A stretch of 64,000 bases of DNA, taken from a virus. Numbering within the stretch: the first letter of the stretch is position 1; every line of letters starts with the position of its first letter. Below the pieces are notes generated by a model that had not been told where the DNA came from, searched no databases, and was given only the letters and a program-made list of their open reading frames with translations. Where the stretch lies: positions 1 through 64,000 of IMG/VR virus record IMGVR_UViG_3300034198_012754; one strand, given 5' to 3'. This document shows, one piece after another, positions 62,963 to 64,000 of this stretch. A program made the position numbers and the translations under genes.

Positions 62963-64000
62963 GAAAACTTTTTTACATGGGCCTTGAACCCTACGAAGGC
63001 CGTTATACACTTCAGTTGCAACAATGGAACGAAGCTGTGTTTAAGAAGCGCAAAATCAATTATGTTGTAGTTCCAGGTTCAACCATCGACAATACCCGAG
63101 CAATCTCTGTTGGCCAAGTGTTAGATGCACATGGTCGCAGTTTCTTTGGTATGAGTCAAATGATGAACTTGGTTCAACTGATGCGCAGTGGTGAATGTAG
63201 CGGTGAAGATGTAGTATACTTCGAAGACATGTTCCAACCTGGCATTGAATCATTGCCATACATCATGGATCAAATTCCAGCAGAGCAAAGACCACAAATT
63301 TATGTACGTTGTTTGGCACAGGCCATTGACCCCGATGACTTTGTACACGTATGGGGTATGAGCAAGTGGATGAGCTTGTATGAACAGATGGTCAATGAGT
63401 TTGCCACTGTGCTGGCCACCAACGAAGAGATGGTGGCTCACATGCGTATTGCTAACTGGACTGCTCCTATCTACAATATCAGTGGCTTGGCATTTGGCAA
63501 ACAAGAAGTTCTAGGCCGCGTTAATAACTTGGTTAAACCATGGGCAGAACGCAGTAACCGTGTTGTGTTTGCTGCACGCTTTGATCAAGAGAAACAACCA
63601 GACTTTTACATGGACTTGATTGAACAAGTTAAGTCCACTGAGTGGGGCAAGGACTATGAGTTTGCTGTGTTAAGTGGCGGGCCGTTGCGCAGTAACAATC
63701 AACGTTACTTGGATCGTGCTTACAAATTAGAAGCTGAAGGCACGCTAAAGATCTACAAAGATTTGCAGAAGAATGACTATTACAATATTGTTAATGACAG
63801 CAAAGTACTGTTCAACTGTGCGTTGCAAGACTGGGTGTCAAACACTGTCAGCGAAGCAGACACACTAGGTTGTAATGTTCTGTATCCTGCATACAGAAGT
63901 TTTCCAGAAACCTTTGCCAACGATGCCGATCGTTTGTACATTCCTTGGTCAATGGATGATGCTGTTGCCAAGTTACAGAAACTAATGCAAGCACCACACG
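62959..64000 (+). CDS. Glycosyltransferase-like protein, cut by window end
   Basis: ATGA overlap with the SGNH-like gene; the frame is open to the last base (347 codons present). YMGLEPYEGRYTLQLQQW start, VLSGGPLRSN in the middle, and WVSNTVSEADTLGCNVLYPA then YRSFPETFANDADRLYIPWS near the end resemble the C-terminal domain of GT-B enzymes (E-x7-E region). Probably modifies DNA bases or virion/host glycans. The C-terminus lies beyond the window. Confidence 0.6.
   Translation, partial: MRKLFYMGLEPYEGRYTLQLQQWNEAVFKKRKINYVVVPGSTIDNTRAISVGQVLDAHGRSFFGMSQMMNLVQLMRSGECSGEDVVYFEDMFQPGIESLPYIMDQIPAEQRPQIYVRCLAQAIDPDDFVHVWGMSKWMSLYEQMVNEFATVLATNEEMVAHMRIANWTAPIYNISGLAFGKQEVLGRVNNLVKPWAERSNRVVFAARFDQEKQPDFYMDLIEQVKSTEWGKDYEFAVLSGGPLRSNNQRYLDRAYKLEAEGTLKIYKDLQKNDYYNIVNDSKVLFNCALQDWVSNTVSEADTLGCNVLYPAYRSFPETFANDADRLYIPWSMDDAVAKLQKLMQAPH

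Noticed and set aside
1-64000. tRNA genes
   Set aside because: No cloverleaf with TTCGA loop and CCA-proximal stem was found; GATTCGAATC near 31292 lies inside the dnaJ-like gene.
1-64000. CRISPR arrays, insertion sequences or integrase/attachment sites
   Set aside because: No regularly spaced repeats, no transposase and no integrase are seen; the genome appears lytic in this window.

Overview
The window is one contiguous piece of a large T4-like (Straboviridae/Kyanoviridae-type) myovirus genome. It carries recognisable T4 homologues: the clamp-loader ATPase (gp44-like, 21830-22750), a family B DNA polymerase (gp43, 54030-56687), the sliding clamp (gp45, 57679-58401), a DsbA-like DNA-binding protein, a GroES-like co-chaperonin (gp31 analogue) and PhoH. 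Genes are packed with ATGA/TAATG overlaps, and all but one (phoH) lie on the + strand. I recognise no terminase, portal, major capsid or tail-tube gene and no tRNA, so this is a part of the genome. Several host-like genes (7Fe ferredoxin FdxA, IF-1, Fe/Mn superoxide dismutase, an entericidin-like lipoprotein) resemble proteobacterial versions, and FdxA and IF-1 look most like those of Betaproteobacteria. A freshwater betaproteobacterial host is therefore a guess, not shown.

Layout. 1-13.8 kb: many small accessory genes, a phosphoesterase, a gamma-glutamylcyclotransferase-like protein, an FkbM methyltransferase, an ABC ATPase-acetyltransferase fusion, small membrane and lipoproteins, a SleB-type hydrolase and FdxA. 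These are driven by strong sigma70-type promoters (TTGACC, 17 bp, TGCTATAAT). 13.8-20 kb: IF-1, SOD, a late structural block with an Ig-repeat protein, and a small relic of the Pol III alpha palm. 20-28 kb: GroES-like protein, cytidylyltransferase, clamp loader, radical SAM enzyme, HAD phosphatase, phoH, kinase-nucleotidyltransferase. 28.4-30.3 kb: a lysis cassette of GH19 endolysin, i-spanin with an o-spanin embedded in another frame, and holin. 30.5-34.3 kb: DnaJ-like and ClpA-like chaperones. 35.3-52.8 kb: a late cargo island, with a 1748-residue multi-enzyme protein and a train of proteins that begin with a short motif like the T4 capsid-targeting sequence. 52.9-58.4 kb: GIY-YIG endonuclease, DsbA, polymerase, methyltransferase-like protein, clamp. 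58.4-64 kb: a tRNA-guanine-transglycosylase-like (DpdA-like) protein with uncharacterised partners including a QueD-like protein, then a glycosyltransferase-like gene cut by the window end.

How it fits together. Early or middle genes use host-like promoters. Late genes are preceded by a T4-type late element (CTAAATA/ATAAATA), and at several of them the start codon lies only 4-5 bases after the element, so those messages would be almost leaderless. The most notable candidate system is the cargo island. At least nine neighbouring proteins carry an N-terminal (L/I/V)xE site within ten residues, matching the gp21 prohead-protease rule of T4 internal head proteins. Their domains (nucleotidyltransferase, zinc peptidase, amidoligase, two GNAT acetyltransferases, kinase-like fold) suggest an enzyme mixture packed with the DNA and injected. 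The second candidate is the 7-deazaguanine-type DNA-modification operon at 58.4-62 kb.
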